From positions 34,105,268 to 34,169,267 of the forward strand of contig CM034607.1 in assembly GCA_020091685.1 (NCBI GenBank): a DNA stretch of 64,000 bases. Reading direction: 5' to 3'. The first letter of the stretch is position 1. Every line of letters begins with the position of its first letter. The notes under the pieces were generated by a model, which saw nothing but the letters and a program-made list of their open reading frames with translations, was not told the DNA's origin and made no database searches. The translations under genes and the position numbers were made by a program. The stretch is from Lutjanus erythropterus. Taxonomy: Eukaryota > Chordata > Actinopteri > Lutjaniformes > Lutjanidae. Positions 58,401 to 64,000 of this stretch are shown here, one piece after another.

Positions 58401-61378
58401 TCAGAGGAGAAAGTGACCACACTATGGTCAGATGACTTAAAAACTGTGCAGTGTTTACCACGGGTTGTTTGCTTTGATTCCACCAGAATTAGATATTTTG
58501 TCTGTGCTGGCAACAGCATTATGGCACAAAGTTTTCGAGTTGTCCATCCGTCATACATGTACATACATGCCAGAACACAATATCTTAAAAAATTCTTCAA
58601 ACTCGAAGATGAACTAATTAAGTTTTGTTGGTCAGGTCTCTCTCATTGTTGTGAACACGATCTGTCAGGAACACAGTGTAAAAATTCTTTTAAATCTGGT
58701 ACAAACCTTTAAATCTGGTACAAACATCCTTTTGCATGCTTTGTGCCATTCTTATGTCTTTTCCTACGTCAATTCAGGCAACCGTGTCAGCAGCAACACA
58801 GCCGTGGCCGTGCACATCTGCACGTACGAGATTTGGGTTGAGAGGCTGGATCAAAACAGCACTCAACACATAAGCTTACATATTATTTTATATCACTCTA
58901 CCATGCAGATTTATGTCCACCTCTCTATCACTGTGATGACTCAGCCCTCTGTTATTTTGTTTTGGGGGGGTGCCTTTATTTCCATACAGCTGAAGATATG
59001 ACACAACAGGAAAGGAGGTAAAGAGAGGTGATGACACGCAGCAGGAGGGCGTCAAACTGGCGGCGGCTGCTGCAGAGGACCACCTGCCTCAGCACATGTG
59101 GTCCATGCTCCACCAATTGAGCTACAAGGGCACCCCCATCTTATTGTGTGTCATCCAAAGTTTATACAACACACACATTCTCCTGCTCTAAATAATGTAT
59201 CATATCTCAGATCTTCAAACTTGACTGGGGTCTGACGCAGAGCTGTGATTTGTCTGACTGATAAACTGTAGGTCCAGAATGTTAATTCAGGAACGTCGCT
59301 CTATCGTGACATCATTTGTTACACTGGATGCTAAAGCACAGAGACCTGCATTTTATGGCAGTGAAAGCATGGTGTTATGAGGACACCTCAACAATCAGGT
59401 GGAATCTTTCATGTTTTTGCTTGCATGTTCCAAGAAACCGCAGGACTTTCGAATGGCTTGATAAAACCTTGATGCTTTGAGATGAAACCCATTCACAAGC
59501 AGATTTATGTCAGTTTTTCCTGTGTGAGAAGAAACAGCTCACATGTTATGCCCCTGTACCACATTCTTTTTAAAGGACCAACATGTAGCCATTGCAGATG
59601 CAACGATGAGCACAGTGACCCAAATAGGGAGTTTGAGCCACAGATGGTGTTTTAAATAGGTTGTAACCCTGTTTAATATACAATCTATGGTTAAGCTCTG
59701 GTAATCTATAGTTGAAGCTCCACAGGGACACAGGATGCCTCCCAACCTCATAAACTGATAATAACACATGACGACGATGTAAGTGGATCAGCACTTTCTA
59801 ACCCTTGGTGTAAAGTGACCTGATCCAAAAACTGCAAATCTGGACTCTTCTGATATCTAAATGTATCTAAATGAAAAGTCTTTGAAAATACAGGACAGAA
59901 CCTACAAGATCAGTTTTATGTGGGATAGCAAAAAGGGATTAAAACATCTGGATAATTCTGATATACATTTACCTTCTTTTTCTTTTTTTTTTTGTCCTGG
60001 TTTTTCAAAGGATTTTAAGATCTGACCATTCTGATTGTGGCCGTTTCTAGTTTTTTGGGGGTCCTATGCAAAATGATTTTTTCAGAGCCCCTATTTTTTG
60101 AAATTTTAGTGGGGGAAATGAAAACTCTCTGAAGTGGTTCATGGTCATGCATTTAACATTTAATACATTGCATCTGGTGCACTGTGAATGGAAAGGAGGA
60201 CAGATCTGTGAAGACACTGATGTTCTCTCAAATTCAAATCACAATTCACAAGTTGATCACAGCAATTTAAAGCTATAGAGAACAATAATAAATGGGAATC
60301 ATAATCTGCATTATAACATTTGAGACAGGTGGTGCATTTATGGAAAATTATTATTTTAAATATTAGGAACAAATTTGTAATAAATGATACTAAACTTATT
60401 AAATAAACAAATATAAAGATACACAGTGTGCTCAGATGAGTAACTAAGTAAAGCTTCCCCTCTGCTCTCTGGACAGTCTTACTTTGAATAGCAGTGGAGA
60501 TGCTGAATGGCAGATCTGCTACTGAACACAGATCATCACCACATCACCACAAGTCATCACACCACTGTCTGGGGGCCCCCTGGTGGCTTTGGGGGCCACA
60601 TGCAACCACATATTCTCCAAATGGCAAGAAACGACCATGATTCTGATCCAGGTACCACAAGATCAGGATCATAGAATCTACTAGTCTTTGGTCATACTAG
60701 TCATTAACAAAGAGCTGTGAAAATATTGCTGTTTGCATATTATTCAGATTCACTTGGGAACTGAGTTGCACTTTGCACTCTTGTTTTTGCACCAAGCTGG
60801 AGGGTGTTTTTCTTTTGTTTTTTGGGGGGTGTATTTTTAATTGAAAAACAAAGGCAAGCATTTAATAAAAGAGTGATTAACTGTGTGCCCTACATTTCTC
60901 CATACCAGCCTTGAGTCAACCCTTCTAGTGAAATCAGGATTATCCTGATTTCAAAACTATCCTAATTTCCACCCCAGTGTTTTGAAATACCCCAAAACAA
61001 TATTTGATCTGGATTACCAAATGCTTATCCCAGATTTGTAAGATTAGGACGACATCTCCTGGCGTTTTTTCATATTTGCCTAGCTGGCTTTGCTGTGACA
61101 GGAACTGGTAACTCACTCATTCATCTGACATTTCCAGTCTATCTAATGCTACAAACACACAACAGACACACTCCTTCTGAAATGATTCTGACGCCTGTGG
61201 GCAGCGTGGCTCATAAAGCAGGATCACAGCAGGTTTCTTCAGTGTGCTTACTCACAGACTGTGTCTTTGTTTCGGGCTCTGACACGTCCAAATGGTCCTT
61301 CAGTGACCCAGTAGTTGCTGACGTCTCCCACCAGCTCCTGCAGCACCTCCTTCCTTTTGCAGCTTGTTTCCTCCATAC
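34918..61378 (-). CDS. enpp3: ENPP3-like ectonucleotide pyrophosphatase/phosphodiesterase, C-terminal 13 exons (5' part outside window)
   Basis: Thirteen exons with matching phases encode about 497 residues, as expected for ENPP3 from DHG|MEETSC to the stop. They cover the end of the phosphodiesterase domain, including the third zinc-site histidine in GTHGYDN. Next comes the linker with [10 protein letters not shown], and then the nuclease-like domain ([76 protein letters not shown]). The EF-hand-like calcium loop DYNYDGQYD is intact. The family hydrolyses extracellular nucleotides at the plasma membrane, which would make this a type II membrane protein. LRADVR, DYNYDG and PTHYF favour ENPP3; [17 protein letters not shown] is also like ENPP1. 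ENPP2 is less likely. The symbol assumes ENPP3 rather than an ENPP1 co-orthologue. Catalytic Thr, SMB domains and membrane anchor would lie beyond 64000. Confidence 0.88.
35570..35813 (+). mobile_element. hAT-like MITE, near full-length
   Basis: Starts AAAGGAGCAGTATGTAGGAT followed by TTAGTGGCATCTAG; ends CGTACACGCTGACCTTT, the inverted repeat. Inside are CCTTCCAAGCGTGTAGG and AGGTGATTATACAC, typical of this fish family. It lies in the last enpp3-like intron. Confidence 0.75.
36064..36220 (-). CDS. enpp3: enpp3-like exon: [14 protein letters not shown]
   Basis: Acceptor GTGACTCAG|GTT, donor TGTAAA|GTAAGG. The exon has 157 bp, phase 2 in and 0 out. [14 protein letters not shown] and [14 protein letters not shown] are highly conserved across ENPP1-3. 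Confidence 0.94.
36221..38003. other. enpp3-like intron, no repeat class recognised
   Basis: About 1.8 kb of AT-rich intron sequence with a few homopolymer runs. Confidence 0.5.
38004..38136 (-). CDS. enpp3: enpp3-like exon with calcium-binding loop
   Basis: Acceptor CCCCTTTTAG|AG, donor ATTCATCA|GTAAGT. The exon has 133 bp, phase 1 in and 2 out. It encodes [14 protein letters not shown], then [20 protein letters not shown]. The DYNYDGQYD stretch keeps the acidic residues of the EF-hand-like loop that binds calcium in ENPPs. The usual ERNG is IYNG here. Confidence 0.94.
38227..38304 (-). CDS. enpp3: enpp3-like exon: [15 protein letters not shown]
   Basis: Acceptor GTTCTTGCAG|AT, donor TTCAAGA|GTAAGT. 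The exon has 78 bp, phase 1 in and out. It encodes [18 protein letters not shown], then PMYPEFK. NVT is a potential glycosylation site. Confidence 0.93.
38640..38895 (+). mobile_element. LINE ORF2 C-terminus and tail (L2/Rex1-like)
   Basis: The plus strand encodes [20 protein letters not shown], the FKSxLKTH motif near the end of many fish LINE ORF2 proteins. It ends with a GCGCTTCATAAATAAATCTG tail. Confidence 0.55.
40009..40180 (+). repeat. Local direct duplication, copy 1
   Basis: GGGATATCCAGCCTG opens both this copy and 40562-40740. Both continue with an AAAAGG...ATGACTA segment, then CATGCCATTTARTC and GCAGCRTAAACAGCAACAAA. Copy 1 has an extra poly-A block. Confidence 0.75.
40562..40740 (+). 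repeat. Local direct duplication, copy 2
   Basis: Matches 40009-40180 in the same orientation with moderate divergence and small indels. A GGGAGTCCCTTTAAAA unit doubled at 40381-40412 lies between the two copies. Confidence 0.75.
40990..41257 (+). mobile_element. LINE/SINE 3' tail, copy B
   Basis: CCATGTCTGTGTGGGTTCTC, CTCCCACAGTCCAAAGACAT and CCCCAGTGTCAGCTGGGATA are hallmark phrases of a very common fish retroposon. It ends AAAACGGTTACGG plus a (GAAT)n tail. It shares its last 120 bp with 24400-24525. Confidence 0.75.
42435..42570 (-). CDS. enpp3: enpp3-like exon: [16 protein letters not shown]
   Basis: Acceptor TGTCCTTTAAG|CTA, donor CCACCCA|GTACGT. The exon has 136 bp, phase 0 in and 1 out. 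It reads [19 protein letters not shown], then [14 protein letters not shown]3 has a Gly where this has Ala in the HGFLYPP motif. The usual Cys in KCSFY is kept as RCNQY. Confidence 0.9.
44591..44745 (-). CDS. enpp3: enpp3-like exon: start of nuclease-like domain
   Basis: Acceptor TTGTCTTTCAG|AG, donor GACAAGCCA|GTGAGT. The exon has 155 bp, phase 1 in and 0 out. It encodes [17 protein letters not shown], then [16 protein letters not shown]; all are hallmarks of ENPP1/2/3. Confidence 0.95.
45489..45534 (-). CDS. enpp3: enpp3-like 46-bp exon: LNLTAEE
   Basis: Acceptor TTCTCTCTTTAG|CCT, donor GAGGAAG|GTGAGG. The exon has 46 bp, phase 0 in and 1 out. It encodes [15 protein letters not shown], matching the VNQMLNLTQEE helix of ENPP3. 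Without it the flanking exons would not join in frame. Confidence 0.88.
46030..46165 (+). mobile_element. hAT-like MITE, 5' part
   Basis: GGTGTGTAGGATTTAGTGGC, then GAGGTTGCACACTGCAACCA and CTTCCAAGCGTGTAGGAG match the family at 35570. The right end is missing. Confidence 0.65.
46973..47765 (+). mobile_element. Solo LTR of an LTR retrotransposon
   Basis: Begins TGTCACAATTCTGCAGG and ends CCTGACA. It contains a TATAAAA box at 47139-47145 and AATAAA at 47674-47679, correctly ordered for U3-R-U5. No gag, pol or second LTR is nearby. Composition is pyrimidine-rich, giving several open frames that are not genes. The element is about 793 bp and antisense to the host gene. I could not find a clear target-site duplication. 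Confidence 0.65.
47766..51125. other. enpp3-like intron (part)
   Basis: No exon or transposon recognised in this 3.3-kb stretch. Confidence 0.4.
51126..51298 (-). CDS. enpp3: enpp3-like exon: NNGTHGS linker
   Basis: Acceptor TTCCATACAG|AT, donor GCCATG|GTAAGT. The exon has 173 bp, phase 1 in and 0 out. It carries [17 protein letters not shown], including the conserved N-glycosylation site NGT, and then [17 protein letters not shown]. Confidence 0.94.
51690..52135 (-). mobile_element. Possible LTR fragment, minus strand
   Basis: A GC-richer patch whose minus strand carries TTCAATAAAGGTCATTACC at about 51801-51819, after a pyrimidine-rich segment. The same AATAAAGGTCATTACC phrase ends the LTR at 47674. 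Boundaries are not defined. Confidence 0.35.
53350..53630. repeat. Degenerate minisatellite, unit about AAGATGTAACAAGACAAAA
   Basis: Repeated AGATGTAA and AAGACAAAAAA blocks recur about every 18-40 bases. Composition is strongly purine-rich on the plus strand. Long minus-strand frames through it are low-complexity artefacts. Confidence 0.75.
53755..54520 (+). mobile_element. hAT-like non-autonomous repeat
   Basis: TAGGGGTGTAACAATGCAG, then TGCATCCGATGCATCGGACT open the element; ATCGTATCGTATCATGACAG and similar ATCG-rich sequence closes it at 54430-54510. This resembles fish hAT elements starting CAGGGGTGTAACGATGCA. No transposase is intact. Confidence 0.45.
54761..54848 (-). CDS. enpp3: enpp3-like exon: end of phosphodiesterase domain
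   Basis: Acceptor CTCTTGCAG|GCC, donor TGTG|GTGAGT. The exon has 88 bp, phase 0 in and 1 out. It encodes [10 protein letters not shown], then [15 protein letters not shown], the conserved segment that closes the catalytic domain. Confidence 0.93.
55244..55313 (-). CDS. enpp3: enpp3-like exon with metal-ligand histidine (THGYDN)
   Basis: Acceptor TTTGCCCACAG|A, donor AGCATGCAT|GTGAGC. The exon has 70 bp, phase 2 in and 0 out. It reads [18 protein letters not shown]. The His of HGYDN corresponds to the conserved zinc-binding histidine (His474 in ENPP2 numbering). ENPP1/3 usually have Asn before it; here it is Thr. A (TG)n tract at 55387-55449 lies 74 bp upstream of the acceptor. Confidence 0.9.
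55387..55449. repeat. (TG)n microsatellite next to an ENPP exon
   Basis: About 31 TG units with one GCGC interruption near 55434, beginning 74 bp upstream (in gene sense) of the 55313 acceptor. Confidence 0.95.
57044..57171 (-). CDS. enpp3: enpp3-like exon: CKKPDQ...LPKRLHFA
   Basis: Acceptor GAGTTCAG|TGTAAG, donor GAGAG|GTATCC. The exon has 128 bp, phase 0 in and 2 out. [12 protein letters not shown] and [15 protein letters not shown] are strongly conserved in ENPP1 and ENPP3. The following VSVLVETKW resembles ENPP3 more than ENPP1. Confidence 0.94.
57272..57303 (-). CDS. enpp3: enpp3-like 32-bp micro-exon
   Basis: CTTTTGACAG|GGGACG to ATGACT|GTAAGT. The exon has 32 bp, phase 1 in and 0 out. 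It encodes the end of a Trp codon plus [10 protein letters not shown], matching the family segment ending in ARNLS or VRNLS before the conserved Cys. NMT plus the next residue C forms no sequon beyond N-M-T itself, which is a potential N-glycosylation site. Confidence 0.82.
57760..58085 (+). mobile_element. LINE 3' UTR-like fragment
   Basis: T-rich sequence ending CATTGTGCCTGCACAATAAC followed by AATAAAGTTCTTAAATC. This matches the usual fish LINE tail with TGTACAATGACAATAAAG. No coding part is kept. Confidence 0.5.
58093..58375 (+). mobile_element. Short LTR-like element
   Basis: Begins TGTCATAGTTTGGGATTTTC and ends GACTGCGTGACA, with GCATGTCTGCATTTGGGTCC before the end. The phrase TGCATTTGGGT also occurs near the end of the minus-strand element at 20369. 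The length (283 bp) fits a small solo LTR. Confidence 0.5.
58955..59137 (-). mobile_element. tRNA-derived SINE
   Basis: Minus strand from 59137: GGGGGTGCCCTTGTAGCTCA then ATTGGTGGAGCA, a near-perfect tRNA A box. The B box is degenerate (AGTTTGACGCC). The body passes through CTGCTGCGTGTCATCACCTC and CATATCTTCAGCTG, and the tail has AAATAAAGGCACCCCCCC. This is a recognisable fish SINE layout. Confidence 0.75.
61256..61378 (-). CDS. enpp3: enpp3-like exon: MEETSC after the DHG metal-binding motif
   Basis: The acceptor is CCTTCGCAG|GT and the donor GTCT|GTGAGT. Length is 123 bp, phase 1 in and 1 out. The first two bases complete the Gly of D-H-G. The exon then reads [12 protein letters not shown] and ends [11 protein letters not shown]. 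This corresponds to the ENPP3 segment starting GMEQT. It is the most 5' exon of the gene I can find in the window. Confidence 0.9.
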
Positions 61379-61714
61379 CTGCGAAGGCAGTCAGGTGTTA
61401 TGTCAATGTCATATGTATTATAACAAACAAAAAGGAGCAGACCAATAGTTTCTGCTATGTCATGTATTTCACAGTTCCATGACACTACAGGCTGTTAGAC
61501 TGATTTCTACCCAGGAATTTGACTGTTTCATTGGACTATTACAATATACAATTTGCAGCCACCTAGAACTTGCTTCAGACATGCAATCCACCAAGTGTTT
61601 ATACAATCATAACCAGGGATGGATCACACTTGTACTCATGGAAAATCAGACACGCAAGATTTGAGAGTCATGATATTTGATTTCAGGACAAAAAATGTTG
61701 ACACATTTTTTCAA

Positions 61715-61915
61715 CACAAGCCATGATAATGAATTGGAAGCTGTCTCTGTGCCCTGTGCATCATAGTATATCGTTCTTTATTTTAAAATTGTAAATAATC
61801 CCCATTTTTGGTAGATGTATCTCTTTCTTATCTGTAACTCTAATGGAATACTCTTACCTTTCTTTTGTATCCAGATTATGTAATCTATTTACATGTAATC
61901 CATTACTCCCTAATG
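61715..61915 (+). repeat. Dispersed repeat, copy B (pair with 30110-30335)
   Basis: Same order of shared blocks as copy A, ending ACATGTAATCCATTACTCCC. The copies are about 31 kb apart and diverged by substitutions and small indels. Confidence 0.75.
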
Positions 61916-62284
61916 AGGTATTTATTTTAATAATTTATAAGTTGATTGCACACAGAAAGGCGTAGTTTTAACCTGTTAGAGGCCTGCATAGCCGTATATA
62001 GAAAAAATAATACACCAGCAGTGTAAAAATTAGATTTTCCTAGTCGACAAGTTACAAACTTCTCAACCGCTCCAGTCAGAGTCCTCTACATCACCTCTGG
62101 AATGGTTCTGCATTTCCAGTTGTCAAACTGGTCTCCGTCTACCCCGCAGGCTGCGTCCCAATCTGATAAGACTAGTAACAGAGCTAACAGTTAGCAGCAG
62201 TGTGCCTGTGATTTAAGTGTTACCAGAGAAATGATCTGTGATGCAACAATCCCCCGGGTCAAACATCAAGGCTTCAAAAGACTG

Positions 62285-63722
62285 AAGTGGGGTTTTTTTA
62301 GGTTGGAGGTCAATGATCGACTTTGTAGTCGTGTCAGCTGACCTTTGGCCGTGTGTCTTGGACACTCGGGTGAAGAGAGGGGCTGAGCTGTCAACTGATC
62401 ACCACCTGGTGGTGAGTTGGATCCGCTGGCAGGGGAGGAAGCTGGACAGACTTGGCAGACCCAAACGTATTGTGAGGGTCTGTTGGGAGCGTCTGGTGGA
62501 ACGCTCTGTCAGAGGGGTTTTCAACTCCCACCTCCGGGACCAGATCCCGGGGGAGGTTGGAGACATTGAGTCCGAATGGACCATGTTCTCCACCTCCATT
62601 GTTGACGTGGGCGTTAGGAGCTGTGGCCGTAAGGTCTCCAGTGCCTGCCGTGGCGGCAATCCCCGAACCCGGTGGTGGACACTGGAGATAAGGGATGCCG
62701 TCAGGGTGAAGAAGGAGTCTTATCGAACTTGGTTGGCTCGTGGGACTCCTGAGACAGCCGACAGGTACCGGCAGGCCAAGCGTGCTGCGGCCCTGGCGGT
62801 TGCAGAAGCAAAAACCCAGGTATGGGAAAAGTTTGGGGAGGCCATAGAGGAGGACTACCAGTTGGCCTCGAAGAGATTCTGTCAAACCATCCGGCGCCTC
62901 AGAAGGGGGAAGCAGTACCCTGCCAACACTGTTTACAGTGGTGGTGGGGAGCTGTTGACTTCGACTGGGGATATTGTTGGATGGTGGAAGGAATACTTTG
63001 AGGATCTCCTCAATCCCGCTGACACGCTTTCCATAGAGGAAGCAGAGGCTGGGGACCCAGAGGTTGACTCATTCATCACCCAAGCTGAAGTCACTGAGGT
63101 AGTTTGGAAGCTCCTCGGTGGCAAGGCACTGGGGGTGGATGAGAGCCACCCTGAGTACCTCAAGTCTCTGGATGTTGTAGGGCTGTCTTGGTTGACACGC
63201 CTCTGCAACATCGCGTGGCAATTGGGGACAGTGCCTCTGGACTGGCAGACTGGGGTGGTGGTCCCTCTATTTAAGAAGGAGGACCGGAGGGTGTGCTCCA
63301 ACTATAGGGGGATCACACTCATCAGCCTCCCTCCAGGGTACTAGAGAGGAGAATTTGGCTTGGTTCGCATTGCCGGCAATAAGCTAGACCTGTTCCCAGT
63401 GCATGTTGGACTCCGGCAGGGGCCGGAGGGAGTGCTGTTGGCTCCTTCGAACCAGGACCTTCGGCATGTACTGGAGTGGTTTGCAGCCGAGTGCGAAGCA
63501 GCTGGGATGAGAATCAGCACCTCCAAGTCTGAGGCCATGGTTCTCGACCGGAAAAAGGTGGCTTGCTCTCTCTGGGTCGGAGGAGAGTTCCTGCCTCAAG
63601 TGGAGGAGTTCAAGTATGTTGGGGTCTTGTTTACGAGTGAGAGGAGGATGGAGTGATTGACAGACGGATTGGTGCGGTGGCAGCAGTATTGCGGTCGTTG
63701 CACCGGTCTGTTGTGGGAAAGA
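62285..63722 (+). mobile_element. Broken RTE/Rex3-like LINE (endonuclease C-terminus to RT)
   Basis: A 343-codon open frame (62313-63344) encodes the end of the endonuclease (ELSTDHHLVVSWIRWQG), the linker, and the start of the reverse transcriptase (VVVPLFKKEDRR, NYRGITLISLPPG). It stops just after. From 63360 another frame resumes far downstream: GLRQGPEGVL, SNQDLRHVLEWF, AAGMRISTSKSEAMVL and EEFKYVGVLFTSERRME. The catalytic core of the RT, including the FADD box, is deleted. The 3' end is lost after GTTGTGGGAAAG at 63720. Same family as 32231-32897. Confidence 0.85.
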
Positions 63723-63837
63723 CAATATGATTACAGTAGCATGATTAATAGTGTAGTGATAGCGTGTGTACTATAATGTTGCTTTAAGTATGAAACTGTC
63801 AGTAGTGCATCACAAATCTTAGCTCTAAAGCTGTGAA

Positions 63838-64000
63838 TATACTCTGCCCGGCCAAAAAAAAAGTCACCACCTGGAGTTAACCAGTCAAATAAGTAAGAGT
63901 CTTAAATTGGATAATTACTGCAGTGATTAATATGTTTCAGCTGTCAACAAATTATTGAACTCTAACTGATGCAGTGAGCAGCTTCTCATTTCTTCAACAA
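63838..64000. mobile_element. End of a probable Tc1/mariner-like element, cut by window edge
   Basis: After a TA at 63840, CTCTGCCCGGCCAAAAAAAA starts a terminal region continuing GTCACCACCTGGAGTTAAC and TTCAGCTGTCAACAAATTAT. I recognise it as the terminal repeat of a Tc1-like fish family. The transposase and the other end would be beyond 64000. Confidence 0.5.

Noticed and set aside
61095..61448. A 117-codon plus-strand frame
   Set aside because: It is antisense to the ENPP exon at 61256-61378, whose minus-strand frame is the conserved one.
1..64000. CRISPR arrays, operons, bacterial or phage genes
   Set aside because: No regularly spaced repeats or bacterial gene layout; all supported genes are spliced vertebrate genes.

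Overview
The window looks like a piece of a teleost fish nuclear chromosome. Coding sequence is confined to short exons with GT/AG splice sites. Everything between is AT-rich non-coding DNA crowded with repeat types familiar from bony fish: (CA)n tracts, foldback and hAT-like MITEs, an RTE/Rex3-like LINE, L2-like LINE tails, tRNA-derived SINEs and solo LTRs. There are no bacterial operons, CRISPR arrays or stand-alone tRNA/rRNA genes.

Two protein-coding genes are well supported, both on the minus strand. (1) Positions 9107-13515 carry a complete four-exon gene of about 305 codons for a secreted TNF-receptor-like protein. Its cysteine-rich domains and basic tail fit decoy receptor 3 (tnfrsf6b). 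A TATA-like box lies at 13603-13610 and AATAAA signals at 8794-8807. (2) Positions 34918-61378 carry the last 13 exons (about 497 codons) of an ectonucleotide pyrophosphatase/phosphodiesterase of the ENPP1/ENPP3 clade, closest to ENPP3 by remembered motifs. All exon phases agree from just after the DHG metal-binding motif to the stop. The N-terminal half (membrane anchor, somatomedin-B domains, catalytic threonine) must lie beyond 64000.

Layout: 1-9100 is repeats (foldback element 3744-4764, (CA)n at 3305-3381, decayed LINE ORF1 at 6440-7140). 9107-13515 is tnfrsf6b, with a second foldback element in and around its last intron. 13616-34917 is a gene-poor interval with MITEs, a SINE, a MITE nested in an LTR-like element, a Rex3-like LINE copy with a clean target-site duplication, and two exon-like segments of unknown identity (15291-15509 minus, 17516-17702 plus). 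34918-61378 is the ENPP gene, whose introns hold a solo LTR, a hAT-like repeat, a minisatellite, LINE tails and a SINE. 62285-64000 holds a broken Rex3-like LINE and one end of a probable Tc1-like transposon, both likely inside a further ENPP intron.

The two genes have no obvious joint function: one would encode a soluble decoy for TNF-family ligands, the other an extracellular nucleotide-hydrolysing enzyme. I see no new multi-gene system. The most useful leads are the start codon placed exactly at an exon end in tnfrsf6b, the two unassigned exon-like segments, and well-preserved repeat structures.
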